Below are positions 45,515 through 55,172 of a stretch of 64,000 nt of DNA, one piece after another. Position 1 is the stretch's first letter. Each line of letters starts with the position of its first letter. Under the pieces are notes generated by a model. The model was not told the origin of the DNA and made no database searches. It was given only the letters and a program-made list of their open reading frames with translations. The stretch is from contig NZ_AP014648.1 in NCBI RefSeq assembly GCF_000828475.1, positions 1,364,001 through 1,428,000 of the forward strand, read 5' to 3'. Made by a program: the position numbers and the translations under genes. The DNA is from Methyloceanibacter caenitepidi (GTDB lineage: Bacteria; Pseudomonadota; Alphaproteobacteria; Rhizobiales; Methyloligellaceae).

Positions 45515-45979
45515 TTACAGGCCGAGATCGGATAGGCCCGGATGCTCGTCGGGCCTGCGCCCGAGTGGCCAGTGAAAGAGGCGATCGCTCTCGCTGATTT
45601 CGAGGTCGTTGATCGAAGCACGCCGCTCGGCCATGAGACCGTCGGGTGCGAATTCCCAGTTCTCGTTGCCATAGGCGCGGAACCATTGCCCGTCCGGACG
45701 GCGCGCCTCATAGGCGAAGCGAACCGCAATGCGTGCGTTGTCGAAGCTCCACAGCTCCTTGATGAGCCGGTAGTCGTGCTCGCCCTGCCATTTGCGCGTC
45801 AGGAACTGGACGACCTCGTCGCGGCCGTTGAGGAACTCACTGCGGTTCCGCCACACCGTGTCTTCTGTGTAGGCGGCGGCTACTTTGGCCGGATCCCGTC
45901 GATTCCAGGCGTCCTCTGCGGCGCGGACTTTGACGGTGGCGGAAGCTCTGTCAAAAGGCGGTAACGGTGGTCTGCTCAT
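45515..45979 (-). CDS. DUF1348 protein, NTF2-like fold
   Basis: 154 aa from the ATG at 45979. That start is preferred to the ATG at 45985 because GGAGA lies about 7 bases away rather than directly adjacent. The pattern [62 protein letters not shown] and the later [18 protein letters not shown] are highly typical of DUF1348, a SnoaL/NTF2-like barrel probably binding a small molecule. It is divergent from a TetR gene with shared operators. Confidence 0.88.
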   Translation of the reverse strand: MSRPPLPPFDRASATVKVRAAEDAWNRRDPAKVAAAYTEDTVWRNRSEFLNGRDEVVQFLTRKWQGEHDYRLIKELWSFDNARIAVRFAYEARRPDGQWFRAYGNENWEFAPDGLMAERRASINDLEISESDRLFHWPLGRRPDEHPGLSDLGL

Positions 45980-45994
45980 GATCATTCTCCAATA

Positions 45995-46033
45995 TGTACC
46001 GATCTGTTCACTTATAACAAACCGATCGGTACA
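45995..46033. promoter_or_regulatory. Paired TetR-type operators between DUF1348 and TetR genes
   Basis: TGTACCGATC (45995-46004) and GATCGGTACA (46024-46033) are perfect 10-bp inverted arms. Within them, ACCGATCTGT (45998-46007) and the perfect palindrome ACCGATCGGT (46021-46030) lie 23 bp apart. They sit 16-54 bases upstream of the DUF1348 start. Confidence 0.7.
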
Positions 46034-46151
46034 GTTTGTCAAACGAAAAATCCCACATGATCGGAGTCTGGTTCTGTCGCGCCCCTCGAAAACACTGATT
46101 TTAAATGAAAATTATCTTTTGCGCTTGTGCTGAAAGTCGCCCTAAAGGTAT

Positions 46152-46161
46152 ACTGATCTGT
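46152..46161. promoter_or_regulatory. Third operator copy at the TetR gene
   Basis: ACTGATCTGT differs by one base from ACCGATCTGT at 45998. It lies 17-26 bases before the TetR ATG, overlapping the leader, which fits autorepression. Confidence 0.45.
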
Positions 46162-46177
46162 GCAGAAAGGAGGCGGC

Positions 46178-46750
46178 ATGCGCGCAAGCAAGCGAGACGA
46201 GTTGGTGCAGAAGGCGCTTGAGATCTTTTACCGAGAGGGATTCCACGCGACCGGCATGGACCTGCTGGCCGCCGAGACCGGGATCTCCAAGACCACTATG
46301 TTCAAGCATTTCCGGACCAAGGAGGATCTGATCCTCGCGGTCCTGCGGCTGCGTGATGAGAACTTCCGCAACTGGCTCTTGCGTCGCATGGAACAGGCGG
46401 GTGCGCCGCGCGACCAATTGCTAGCGATGTTCGATGCGCTGGCCGAGTGGTTCGCGGAGCCGAAATTCCGATCCTGCATGTTTATCAAGGCAGCGTCCGA
46501 ATATCCCGACCCGAGCCACCCGATCCACGCTCATGCGGCGGAGCACAAGAGGCTTTTGTTTTTGCAGCTTGAGAGGATTGCCGCCGATGCCGGCGCGCGG
46601 GAACCGGCGGAACTGGCGCGCGCACTCCTCCTTTTAAAGGAGGGGGCTATCGTGACCGCCCATTTCGGGCACGAGGCCGACCCCGCGGGCGATGCGAAGG
46701 CAGCAGCGGCGATCCTGATTGCCGAGGCGCTTCAGACGCGTTCAGCTTGA
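46178..46750 (+). CDS. TetR-family regulator, divergent from DUF1348
   Basis: 190 aa from ATG 46178, placed by AAAGGAGG six bases upstream; a GTG at 46160 is in frame but weaker. HTH at about 6-50: ASKRDELVQKALEIFYREGFHATGMDLLAAETGISKTTMFKHFRTKEDLILAVL. The ligand domain contains a conserved-looking FRSCMFIKAASEYPDPSHPIHAHAAEHK, with a Cys and several His. Three copies of an AC[C/T]GATC[T/G]GT-type site lie in the intergenic region, implying repression of both genes. Confidence 0.9.
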   Translation: MRASKRDELVQKALEIFYREGFHATGMDLLAAETGISKTTMFKHFRTKEDLILAVLRLRDENFRNWLLRRMEQAGAPRDQLLAMFDALAEWFAEPKFRSCMFIKAASEYPDPSHPIHAHAAEHKRLLFLQLERIAADAGAREPAELARALLLLKEGAIVTAHFGHEADPAGDAKAAAAILIAEALQTRSA

Positions 46751-46871
46751 GCGCGGTGTTGAACCAGTCTTCACGCCCGTCGACGCTCAGTCATGGCTTT
46801 GCGTGACCGTTGCCGCGCCACACCTGTTCCAGAAAATTGCGGTGCCGGGCATCTGCGTCGCGTGAGCGGCG

Positions 46872-48494
46872 TTAGCCCTTGTGTGCCCGGTAGCGCTCGA
46901 TCAGCGCATTGGTCGATGAGTCGTGGCCAAGCGTCGGTTCGTCCTTGGCTTCGAGCTCGGGGATGATGCGGTTGGCAAGCACCTTGCCGAGCTCCACGCC
47001 CCATTGATCGAACGAGTCGATATTCCACACAGCGCCTTGCGTGAACACGCTGTGCTCGTAGAGCGCCACGAGCCGGCCCAGCGTCTTCGGGTCGAGCTTT
47101 TCGGCGAGGATCATGTTCGTCGGCCGGTTGCCTTCGGTGACGCGGAAGGGCGTCTGCGCCGCCGGCGAGCCTTCCGCCGTCAGCTCCGCCGCGGTCTTGC
47201 CGAAAGCCAGCGCCTCGGCCTGCGCGAACAGATTCGCCATCAAGAGGTCGTGGTGGTGGGCGAGGGCGCTTAGAGGCGTCAGGAAGCCGATAAAATCGCA
47301 AGGGATCAGCTTCGTGCCCTGGTGAATGAGCTGGTAGAACGAGTGCTGGCCGTCCGTGCCCGGCTCGCCCCAGATGATGGGGCCGGTCTGCAGGTCCACA
47401 TGCTTGCCGGCCATGTCCACATGCTTGCCGTTGCTCTCCATCTGCAGCTGCTGCAGATAGGCCGGGAAGCGCTTCATATGCTCCGAGTAGGGGAGCACGG
47501 CGAGCGTCTGCGCCCCGAAGAAATTGTTGTACCAGACCGTCAGCAGCCCCATCAGCATCGGCAGGTTCTTCTCGACCGGCGCGGTGCGGAAATGCTCGTC
47601 CATTTCGTGGAAACCGGCGAGCATGTCGCGGAACCCGTCCGGGCCGATGGCGATCATGGTGGACAGGCCGATCGCCGAGTCCATGGAATAGCGGCCGCCG
47701 ACCCAGTCCCAGAACTCGAACATGTTCGCGGTGTCGATGCCGAACTTCTCGACTCCTTGGGTGTTGGTCGAGTTCGCGACGAAGTGCTTGGCGACGGCGT
47801 CCTCCGAGCCGAGGTGCTCGACCGCCCAGGCGCGCGCGGTCGCGGCGTTCGTCATGGTCTCGAGCGTCGTGAACGTCTTGGAGGAGACGATGAACAGCGT
47901 CTCTTCGGCATTCAGGTCGCGCGTGGCTTCGTCGAAGCAGGCGCCGTCGACGTTCGAGACGAAGCGGAACGTCATGTCCCTGTCCGAATAGGGACGGAGC
48001 GCCAGATACGCCATTTCGGGCCCGAGATAGGACCCGCCAATGCCGATATTGATGACGTTCTTGATGCGTTTCCCCGTATGGCCGACCCATTCGCCGCTGC
48101 GGATCTTGTCGGCGAAGGCGGCCATGCGATCCAGAACGCCGTGGACGTCCGGCACGACATCGTGCCCGTCCGTCTCGATGACCTCGCCGCTGGGGGCGCG
48201 CAAGGCCACATGCAGCACGGCTCGATCCTCCGAAACGTTGATCTTCTCGCCGCGGAACATGGCGTCGCGCCGCTCGGCGACTTTGCGCTCCTTGGCGAGC
48301 TCGGCGAGCAGCGCCACCGTCTCTTCGGTGATCCGCTGCTTCGAGTAATCGAGCGTGAGCCCCGCACCCTCGACCGTGAACTTGGCCGCGCGCGACGCAT
48401 CCTTGGCGAAAAGATCGCGCAAATGCACGTCCTTGATCTTGTCGTGGTGCGCGGCGAGCTTCTGCCAGGCAGGCGTATCGGTGACATTGGACAT
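46872..48494 (-). CDS. pgi: Glucose-6-phosphate isomerase
   Basis: 540 aa from ATG 48494 with GGAG upstream; the longer frame into tal is not real. Landmarks: [71 protein letters not shown] and the catalytic Glu region [18 protein letters not shown]. The C-terminal [17 protein letters not shown] is standard. It interconverts glucose 6-phosphate and fructose 6-phosphate. It is the last gene of the tkt-gnd-zwf-HAD-tal-pgi operon, 11 bases after tal. Confidence 0.95.
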   Translation of the reverse strand: MSNVTDTPAWQKLAAHHDKIKDVHLRDLFAKDASRAAKFTVEGAGLTLDYSKQRITEETVALLAELAKERKVAERRDAMFRGEKINVSEDRAVLHVALRAPSGEVIETDGHDVVPDVHGVLDRMAAFADKIRSGEWVGHTGKRIKNVINIGIGGSYLGPEMAYLALRPYSDRDMTFRFVSNVDGACFDEATRDLNAEETLFIVSSKTFTTLETMTNAATARAWAVEHLGSEDAVAKHFVANSTNTQGVEKFGIDTANMFEFWDWVGGRYSMDSAIGLSTMIAIGPDGFRDMLAGFHEMDEHFRTAPVEKNLPMLMGLLTVWYNNFFGAQTLAVLPYSEHMKRFPAYLQQLQMESNGKHVDMAGKHVDLQTGPIIWGEPGTDGQHSFYQLIHQGTKLIPCDFIGFLTPLSALAHHHDLLMANLFAQAEALAFGKTAAELTAEGSPAAQTPFRVTEGNRPTNMILAEKLDPKTLGRLVALYEHSVFTQGAVWNIDSFDQWGVELGKVLANRIIPELEAKDEPTLGHDSSTNALIERYRAHKG

Positions 48495-48505
48495 GGCGGA
48501 AACTC

Positions 48506-49582
48506 CTAGCCGAGCGCCTTGCTCTTGGTTTCGATGGACTGCAGCAGGTCCTCCCAAGACTTCACGAACGAGGCCGCGCCTTCTTTCTGCAACTCCGCCG
48601 CAAGATCGGCGACGGAGATACCGGCCTTCTCGAAGGCGCCAATCGTCTCTTCGCAGTCGCCGCCGTTCGCGGGCAGCACGCCGCCCAGCTTGCCGTGGTC
48701 GCCAAAAGCCAGCAGCGTCTTGTCGGGCATGGTGTTGACCGTGTTGGGCGCGGCGAGCGCTTCCACATAAAGCGTGTCCGGCGCGGAGGGGTCTTTGGTG
48801 CTGGTCGAGGCGAAGAGCAGCCGCTGCGGCCTTGCGCCCATGGACTCGAGCCGCTGCCAGCGGTCGCTGTCCAAGAGGTTGCGGTACTCCCGATAGGCTT
48901 GGGTCGAGACAGCGATGCCAAGCTTGTCCTTCAGCTCCGCCGGCACCGTATCGATGACGGCCTTGTCCCAACGGCTGACGAAAACCGAGGCGACCGAGCG
49001 CACGTCAGGGGAAAGCCCTTCGGCGACACGCCGCTCCAGCCCTTTCATATAGGCGTTGGCCGCATCGATGCAGTGCTGCGAGGAAAACAGCAGCGTCACG
49101 TTGACGGACACGCCCGAATAGATCGCTTCCTCGATGGCGGGCAGGCCTTCTTCCGTGCCGGGGATCTTGATGAAGAGGTTCGGCTTGTGCGCGCGTTCGA
49201 ACAGGCCCTTGGCAGAGGCGACGGTCGCTTGCGTGTCATATGCGAGCAGCGGCGAGACTTCGAGCGAGACATAGCCGTCGACGGTGCCGGTGCGTTCGTG
49301 GACGGGCAGGAACATGTCCGCCGCGCGCGACAGGTCTTGCAGGGCAAGCTCGAAGAACAACGCTTCGCCGGAATAACCCGCTTTGAACAGGCGCTTGATT
49401 TCGTCGTCGTAGCTGTCGCTCTTCGAAATGGCGTTGTCGAAGATGGTCGGATTCGACGTAAGGCCCGTCACAGAGTACTCGTTGATATACTTCGTGAGCG
49501 TGCCGCTATCGAGCATGTCGCGGGTAATGTCGTCGATCCACAGGCTTTGACCGAGATCGTGCAAGGCTTTCGTGGGCTTCAC
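48506..49582 (-). CDS. tal: Transaldolase (type with 358 residues, TAL subclass of mycobacteria/cyanobacteria)
   Basis: 358 aa. Motifs: [57 protein letters not shown]-type segment [18 protein letters not shown], the Schiff-base Lys in [21 protein letters not shown] and [25 protein letters not shown]. These mark the long monofunctional transaldolase, distinct from E. coli TalB. It moves dihydroxyacetone units between sedoheptulose 7-P and glyceraldehyde 3-P. Flanked by a HAD hydrolase and pgi with 11-23 base gaps. Confidence 0.93.
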   Translation of the reverse strand: MKPTKALHDLGQSLWIDDITRDMLDSGTLTKYINEYSVTGLTSNPTIFDNAISKSDSYDDEIKRLFKAGYSGEALFFELALQDLSRAADMFLPVHERTGTVDGYVSLEVSPLLAYDTQATVASAKGLFERAHKPNLFIKIPGTEEGLPAIEEAIYSGVSVNVTLLFSSQHCIDAANAYMKGLERRVAEGLSPDVRSVASVFVSRWDKAVIDTVPAELKDKLGIAVSTQAYREYRNLLDSDRWQRLESMGARPQRLLFASTSTKDPSAPDTLYVEALAAPNTVNTMPDKTLLAFGDHGKLGGVLPANGGDCEETIGAFEKAGISVADLAAELQKEGAASFVKSWEDLLQSIETKSKALG

Positions 49583-49605
49583 GGGTCTATCTCCTCATTG
49601 GGCCG

Positions 49606-50271
49606 TCAGAGCGTACTGAAATCGCACGTCATCAGTTCGGCGATGTTGGCGATTTCGATATCCGCAGGCGGCAAGTCTTTCAATCTTGCAGGGTCGTTGG
49701 CGTAGTGGCCTTGGCGCGGGAACACGGTGGTGACCCTATCGCCCCACGCGCGTTTGACCGCATCAAGAACACTGAGCTTGTCGTCGATAAGAACGTAGTG
49801 CTGCGCAGGAAAGGCGCGCTCTACGGCGTCCAGTTCCGTTTCCTTGTGCACATAGTTCAGGACACGCCCGTCGAAGGCCGTGATCAAGCCGGCCCGCTCC
49901 AGTTTGTGCGGCTGGTAGACGCCGTCGCCGTCGGTGAGGATCACGGGCAGGCCCCATTGGCTGACATGGCGCACGGCGGCCAGCGCGTCGGGGAACAGCC
50001 GCTCGGCGAACGGGTAGTCGATGACCCAATTTGCCAATTGCCCGATGCGCATGTCTTCCAAATGGGCGAGACGGAACCGCTCCAGCGTGCCGAGAAAATC
50101 GGCGTAACCGTGCTTGTCCCGCTGCTCCTCGTAGATCGCCCAAAGCTCGTCTCGCGCGGCATCGCCAAAAGTCAACGCAACGTAGTCGCCCAAGTCCGAC
50201 TTCATGCGGTCGTTGTCCAGCAACGTGTCGTCCACGTCGAACAGAAAAACGGCCTTGTGCGTTTCGGTCAT
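49606..50271 (-). CDS. HAD-superfamily hydrolase inside the pentose phosphate operon
   Basis: 221 aa. HAD motif I is FLFDVDDTLLDNDRMKSDLG with nucleophile Asp12 and acid Asp14. Motif II is PVILTDGDGVYQPHKLERAGL, with Lys, and motif IV is YVLIDDKLSVLDAVKRAWG. A helical cap domain lies at about 20-100, so the class is C1. The substrate is unknown; place between zwf and tal suggests a sugar phosphate or a repair role, which is inference. Spacing to zwf is 24 bases and to tal 23. Confidence 0.85.
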   Translation of the reverse strand: MTETHKAVFLFDVDDTLLDNDRMKSDLGDYVALTFGDAARDELWAIYEEQRDKHGYADFLGTLERFRLAHLEDMRIGQLANWVIDYPFAERLFPDALAAVRHVSQWGLPVILTDGDGVYQPHKLERAGLITAFDGRVLNYVHKETELDAVERAFPAQHYVLIDDKLSVLDAVKRAWGDRVTTVFPRQGHYANDPARLKDLPPADIEIANIAELMTCDFSTL

Positions 50272-50295
50272 GGCGTTTGGCGTTTTTGCGTCCGG

Positions 50296-51684
50296 CTATT
50301 TCGGGCTTGGGTTGAGCCAACGCCCGTCCGCGCCGAAGAGCTGGTCGGCCTCACTCGGGCCCCATGTGCCTTGGTCGTAGCTGTAGACGGGTGTGACGTT
50401 GTCGAGGATGGGCCCGACGATGCGCCACTCCGCATCCACGATGTCCTCTCGGGTGAAAAGGTCGGCGATGCCCTCCATGGCGTCGCCGAGGAGCCGCTGA
50501 TAGGGCGGCCGGTCGACGCCGGGCTGCCGCGTCAGCACCAGTTCCACGTCGTCGCCGATCATGCGGTCGCCCGGCACCTTCACGCGCGTGCCGAGCGCAA
50601 TGGCGACGTCGGGCTGAATCCGGAAGCGCATATGGCCGCAGCCGATGGCTTTGATCTCACCGAAGGTCTCGCGTGGGGGCCGTTTGAACTCGACGACCGC
50701 CTCGGCCACGCTGACGGGCAGGCACTTGCCCGTGCGAATGAAGATCGGCACGCCTTCCCAGCGCCAGCTGTCGATGTAGAGTTTGGCGGCGGCGTAGGTC
50801 TCCACCGTCGAGCCTGGCTTGACCCCGGGAACGCCTTGGTAGCCTTTGTACTGCCCGCGCACGATGTGATTTGCATCGAGCGGACGTACGGACTTTAGGA
50901 GGCTGGCTTTGCGGTCGCGCAGCGCCTCATGCTCCTGACCTGTCGGCGGATCCATGGTGAGCGAAGCGAGGATCTGCAGCATGTGGTTCTGCAGCACGTC
51001 GCGGATGGCGCCGGCGCTGTCGTAAAAGGAGCCGCGGTCCTGCACGCCGAAATTCTCAGCCATGGTGATCTGGATACTGCGCACATAGTTGCGGTTCCAG
51101 AGCGGCTCGAAGATCGAGTTGGCGAAGCGCGTGTACAGAATATTCTGCACCGGCTCCTTGCCGAGATAGTGATCGATGCGGAAGATGTTCTTCTCGGAGA
51201 AATACTTGTCGAGGATCTGGCTGAGTTCGTCCGCCGATTCCCGGTCACGCCCGAACGGCTTCTCGACCACGAGCCTGGCATTTTCCGCGCAGCCCGACTG
51301 CGCAAGCTGACCGGCGACCTCGGAAAAGAGGAACGGTGGAATAGCCAGATAGTGCAGGGGACATTTGGCGTCGCCCAATTCCTTGCGCAGCTGCGCGAAG
51401 ACCTTCGGATCGGCGTAGTCGCCCGATACGTAGTGAAGAAGACTCAGGAGCTTCTTGAAGGCATCGCTTTTGATGTCGCCGCCGTGGGTCTTGACGCTTT
51501 CCTCGGCGCGCTTCTTGAACTCATCGAGAGACCATTGCGTGCGTGCGACCCCGATAATGGGAATGTCCAATCCCTCGTCGCGGACAAGGCCGAGAAGCGC
51601 GGGAAAGATCTGCTTGAACGCGAGATCGCCGCTGGCGCCGAAAAAGACGAAGGCGTCGGAATGCGTTTGGTTCGGGATGGCCAT
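50296..51684 (-). CDS. zwf: Glucose-6-phosphate dehydrogenase
   Basis: 462 aa. The coenzyme domain starts [24 protein letters not shown], a GXSGDLA motif. Substrate/catalytic segment [22 protein letters not shown] includes the RIDHYLGK signature with catalytic His, and [10 protein letters not shown] precedes it. The C-terminus holds [27 protein letters not shown]. It is about 30 residues shorter than E. coli Zwf. It oxidises glucose 6-phosphate to the lactone. It lies 12 bases after gnd. Confidence 0.95.
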   Translation of the reverse strand: MAIPNQTHSDAFVFFGASGDLAFKQIFPALLGLVRDEGLDIPIIGVARTQWSLDEFKKRAEESVKTHGGDIKSDAFKKLLSLLHYVSGDYADPKVFAQLRKELGDAKCPLHYLAIPPFLFSEVAGQLAQSGCAENARLVVEKPFGRDRESADELSQILDKYFSEKNIFRIDHYLGKEPVQNILYTRFANSIFEPLWNRNYVRSIQITMAENFGVQDRGSFYDSAGAIRDVLQNHMLQILASLTMDPPTGQEHEALRDRKASLLKSVRPLDANHIVRGQYKGYQGVPGVKPGSTVETYAAAKLYIDSWRWEGVPIFIRTGKCLPVSVAEAVVEFKRPPRETFGEIKAIGCGHMRFRIQPDVAIALGTRVKVPGDRMIGDDVELVLTRQPGVDRPPYQRLLGDAMEGIADLFTREDIVDAEWRIVGPILDNVTPVYSYDQGTWGPSEADQLFGADGRWLNPSPK

Positions 51685-51696
51685 GGCGCTGTCTGT

Positions 51697-52710
51697 CTAG
51701 TCCTTCTTCTCGAGATGGCCGCCGAATTCGAAACGCATGGCGGACATCAGCTTATCGGCGAACTCCGCATTGCCGCGCGAGGCGAAGCGCGAGAACAAGG
51801 CCGACGAGATAACGGGTGCCGGCACGCCTTCGTCGATGGCGGCGAGCAGGGTCCAGCGGCCTTCGCCGGAGTCCGAGACACGGCCCTCGAAATTGGCGAG
51901 GTCCGGGCTCTTCCGCAGCGCGCTCGCGGTGAGGTCCAGCAGCCACGAGCCGATCACGCTGCCGCGCCGCCAGACTTCGGCGACTTCGGGTAGGTTGATG
52001 TCGTACTGATAATATTCCGGGTTCCGCAGCGGCGTCGTCTCCGCATCCGTGGTCTGCGTAGTCTTGCCGATATTGCCGTGGTGCAGAATGTTCAGGCCTT
52101 CGGCATAGGCGGCCATGATGCCGTACTCGATGCCGTTGTGAACCATCTTGACGTAGTGCCCCGCGCCGTTCGGCCCGCAATGCAGATAGCCGTTCTCGGC
52201 AGTAGAGGGCTCGCCGGTCGCACCCGGCGTCCGCGGGGCTTCGTCCACGCCCGGCGCCAGTGTCTTGAAGATGGGGTCGAGCCGGGCGACCACGTCGTCT
52301 TCGCCGCCGATCATCATGCAATAGCCGCGATCGAGGCCCCAGACGCCGCCGCTGACGCCGACATCCACATAGTGAATGCCTTTGTCCTTGAGTTCGCCGG
52401 CGCGGCGGATATCGTCGTGATAGTAGGAGTTGCCGCCGTCGATAATAATGTCGCCGGTATCGAGCAGCGGCGTGAGTTCGGCGATGACCGCGTCCACCGC
52501 GCCCGCCGGCACCATCATCCAGATGGCGCGGGGCTTATCGAGCCCATCCACGAATGTCTTCAGATCGGTGCTGCCCTTGGCGCCCTTGGCGACGAGGCCG
52601 TCGACCGCCTCGGCGTGGGTGTCGAAGACGTGGCAGTCATGTCCCGCCTTCATGGCGCGAATGACCATGTTGGCGCCCATCCGGCCGAGGCCGATCATGC
52701 CGAGTTGCAT
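51697..52710 (-). CDS. gnd: 6-phosphogluconate dehydrogenase, decarboxylating (short, probably NAD-dependent form)
   Basis: 337 aa, much shorter than the 470-residue E. coli form. Dinucleotide motif GMIGLGRMGANMVIRAMKAGH is followed by Asp in CHVFDTHAEAV, where NADP enzymes carry Asn-Arg; Asp favours NAD (inference). IDGGNSYYHDD, VDVGVSGGVWGLDRGYCMMIGG and the catalytic Lys in HYVKMVHNGIEYGIM are the family motifs. It decarboxylates 6-phosphogluconate to ribulose 5-phosphate. Downstream of tkt by 62 bases. Confidence 0.93.
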   Translation of the reverse strand: MQLGMIGLGRMGANMVIRAMKAGHDCHVFDTHAEAVDGLVAKGAKGSTDLKTFVDGLDKPRAIWMMVPAGAVDAVIAELTPLLDTGDIIIDGGNSYYHDDIRRAGELKDKGIHYVDVGVSGGVWGLDRGYCMMIGGEDDVVARLDPIFKTLAPGVDEAPRTPGATGEPSTAENGYLHCGPNGAGHYVKMVHNGIEYGIMAAYAEGLNILHHGNIGKTTQTTDAETTPLRNPEYYQYDINLPEVAEVWRRGSVIGSWLLDLTASALRKSPDLANFEGRVSDSGEGRWTLLAAIDEGVPAPVISSALFSRFASRGNAEFADKLMSAMRFEFGGHLEKKD

Positions 52711-52772
52711 TGCGTCTCTCCTCGATTCGTCATCTCAAGACATGCGCTCCGGGGTTGCGGAGCGCGGCAGTT

Positions 52773-54845
52773 CTATCGTCCCAATGTTTTCTTCGCGGCT
52801 TCGGCGACTTTCTCGGGCGTGAAGCCGAAATGCTCCGAGACGACCTTGAGCGGCGCCGATAGGCCGAACGTGTTCATGCCGAGCACGATGCCCTCCGGCC
52901 CCGCGTATCGATCCCAGCCGAGCGGCGAAGCTTCCTCGACCGTAACGCGCGCGCCGATCTCCGGCGGCAGAACCGAACGCTTGTAGTCGTCGCTCTGCTC
53001 CTCGAATAGCTCGCGGCAGGGCATGGACACGACGCGCGCCTTGATGCCATCCTTGGCCAGCATGTCCCGCGCGGCCACGCACAGCGCCACTTCGCTGCCG
53101 GTACCAATCAAGATGACGTCCGGCTTGCCGCCATCTGCGTCGACCAGCACATAGGCGCCCTTCGCAAGGCCCGATGCGGGCGCCATCTTTGAGCGGTCGA
53201 AGGTCGGAACGGCTTGCCGCGTGAGGACCAGCGCCACGGGGCGGCTCTTATGCGGCATCATGAGGCGATAGGCTTCCGCAGTCTCGTTGGCATCCGCCGG
53301 CCGGATCACGACCAGTCCCGGCATCGCCCGCAGCGAAGCCAGCTGCTCGACCGGCTGATGCGTCGGCCCGTCTTGCCCGAGGCTGATGGAATCGTGCGTC
53401 CAGATGTGAAGCACGGGAAGATCCATCAGCGAGGATAGGCGGATCGACCCGCGCGCATAGTCCGTGAAGATCAGGTAGCAGGAATCGTAGGCCCGCAAGC
53501 CGGACAGCACCATGCCGTTGACCACGGCGCACATGCCGTGCTCGCGAATACCGTAGCGCATGTTGTGGCCGGCATAGTCGCCGAGTTCGCCGTAAGACTG
53601 GAACTCGCCGGCGTCTTCATAGTCGAGAACGACCTTCGTGCTGCCGGCCACGTCTGCCGCGCCGCCAAGGACCCAGGGGACCTTCGCGGCGATGGCGTTC
53701 AGAACCTTGCCGGAGGCCTGGCGCGTCGCAATCCCGGTGGGGTCCGCATCGAAGCTCGGGATGTCCGCATCCCAGTCTTCTGGCAACTCCCGGTCGCGGA
53801 TCAGCTCGATCTGCTTGGCTTGTTCAGGATGCGCGCGGGCATAGTCAGCGAACAGCGCCTCCCATTTCGCGCGCAGGTCCGCACCGCGGCTTCCCATATG
53901 AGACGTGAAGTGTTCGCGCACGCCGTCCGGCACCACGAAGAATTTGTCCGGATCGAACCCGAGGAATTCCTTGGTCCGGCGCACTTCGTCCGGACCGAGC
54001 GGTTCGCCATGGGCGGCGGGCGTGTCGTGCTTGCCGGGGGAGCCGTAGCCGATATGGCTGTGGATGATGATGATCGTCGGCTTGTCGTCCGTCGCTAGAA
54101 ACGCGTTCAAGGCACCGGCCAGCTCGCCGATGTCGTTCGCATCCGAGACGCGTACGACATTCCAGCCATAGGCGTCGAAGCGCTTGGCCACATCCTCGGT
54201 GAACGTGATGTTCGCGTGACCGTCGATGGTCACGTTGTTGTTGTCGAAGATCCAGCACAGATTGGACAGCTTGAGATGTCCGGCGAGGGACGCGGCTTCG
54301 CTGCCGACGCCCTCCATTAGGCAACCTTCGCCGCACAGCGCATAGACATTGTAATCGAAGAGCTCGAAGTCGGGCTTGTTGTAGGTCGCGGCCAGCCATT
54401 TGCCAGCGATGGCCATGCCGACACTGGTGGCGACGCCTTGGCCGAGCGGGCCCGTGGTCGATTCCACGCCCGTCGTCCAGCCATATTCGGGGTGACCGGG
54501 GCAGCGGCTGCCTTCCTCACGGAAGCTCTTGATATCGTCGAGCGTGACGGCAAGGCCGTCTTGGTCTTGATAGCCGATATCCGCGGCTTCAATCCCTGCC
54601 AGGTGGATCAGGCTGTAGAGCAGCATCGAGGCGTGACCCGCCGAAAGAACGAAACGGTCACGGTTGATCCAATGAGGCGATTTGGGGTCGTAGCGGAGAA
54701 ACTGCTGCCACAGCGTATAGGCGACGGGCGCCGCGTCCATGGCCGTGCCCGGATGTCCGGAATTGGCCTTCTGGATGGCGTCGATCGACAGAGTTCGGAT
54801 CGTGTTGATCGCCAGCTCGTCGATCTTGTCTTGAGTCTGCGCCAC
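52773..54845 (-). CDS. tkt: Transketolase
   Basis: 690 aa from GTG 54845, placed because AGGAGG lies ten bases upstream; ATG 54872 is an alternative start nine codons earlier. Motifs: [48 protein letters not shown] and the TPP/Mg motif CGEGCLMEG...[10 protein letters not shown], in which the usual GDG Asp is Glu. The C-terminal TPP part reads [16 protein letters not shown] and [22 protein letters not shown]. It transfers two-carbon units in the pentose phosphate cycle. First gene of the minus-strand operon. Confidence 0.93.
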   Translation of the reverse strand: MAQTQDKIDELAINTIRTLSIDAIQKANSGHPGTAMDAAPVAYTLWQQFLRYDPKSPHWINRDRFVLSAGHASMLLYSLIHLAGIEAADIGYQDQDGLAVTLDDIKSFREEGSRCPGHPEYGWTTGVESTTGPLGQGVATSVGMAIAGKWLAATYNKPDFELFDYNVYALCGEGCLMEGVGSEAASLAGHLKLSNLCWIFDNNNVTIDGHANITFTEDVAKRFDAYGWNVVRVSDANDIGELAGALNAFLATDDKPTIIIIHSHIGYGSPGKHDTPAAHGEPLGPDEVRRTKEFLGFDPDKFFVVPDGVREHFTSHMGSRGADLRAKWEALFADYARAHPEQAKQIELIRDRELPEDWDADIPSFDADPTGIATRQASGKVLNAIAAKVPWVLGGAADVAGSTKVVLDYEDAGEFQSYGELGDYAGHNMRYGIREHGMCAVVNGMVLSGLRAYDSCYLIFTDYARGSIRLSSLMDLPVLHIWTHDSISLGQDGPTHQPVEQLASLRAMPGLVVIRPADANETAEAYRLMMPHKSRPVALVLTRQAVPTFDRSKMAPASGLAKGAYVLVDADGGKPDVILIGTGSEVALCVAARDMLAKDGIKARVVSMPCRELFEEQSDDYKRSVLPPEIGARVTVEEASPLGWDRYAGPEGIVLGMNTFGLSAPLKVVSEHFGFTPEKVAEAAKKTLGR

Positions 54846-55172
54846 GGGTCCCGAACCTCCTACGCTTCTCATGCTCGAGCCTTCAGCTGCGCGAAGGCTT
54901 CCGCCAAAGTCACAAACGTGAATGACAGGCCGGTGAAGCTTGAAGTTCACCGCTTGTGCCAGCCTGATAAGCCGATGGCGGCTCCGAGGAGACCGGAGCC
55001 AGTACGCACAGTGTCCGTCTATCGCCTTTCGATCAAGTCTTAGAACTGACGCATGAGTCTTGTACGCGATAATTTTGCACAATGTCTCGGGAAGCCTGGA
55101 GCATGGTAAGCAGATCGCGCATCATGCGGGCTCTTCAGTCGACCAGGCGGGCTTGGACGGGGAGGGCGACCC
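54846..55172. promoter_or_regulatory. Divergent promoter region of tkt operon and H+-ATPase with two inverted repeats
   Basis: Two perfect 7-bp inverted repeats are present: CGGTGAA/TTCACCG (54931-54937, 54946-54952; 8-base spacer) and GGCTCCG/CGGAGCC (54980-54986, 54994-55000; 7-base spacer). They are candidate operators or leader hairpins. No other feature recognised in this region. Confidence 0.45.

Noticed and set aside
46771-48090. 439-aa frame antisense-shifted over pgi
   Set aside because: Arg/His/Ala-rich composition without any domain; a shadow of the GC-rich pgi gene in another minus-strand frame.
48495-48971. N-terminal extension that would make pgi a 699-aa protein
   Set aside because: It lies inside tal in another frame, with low-complexity Arg/Gly character. 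The ATG at 48494 has its own ribosome-binding site.
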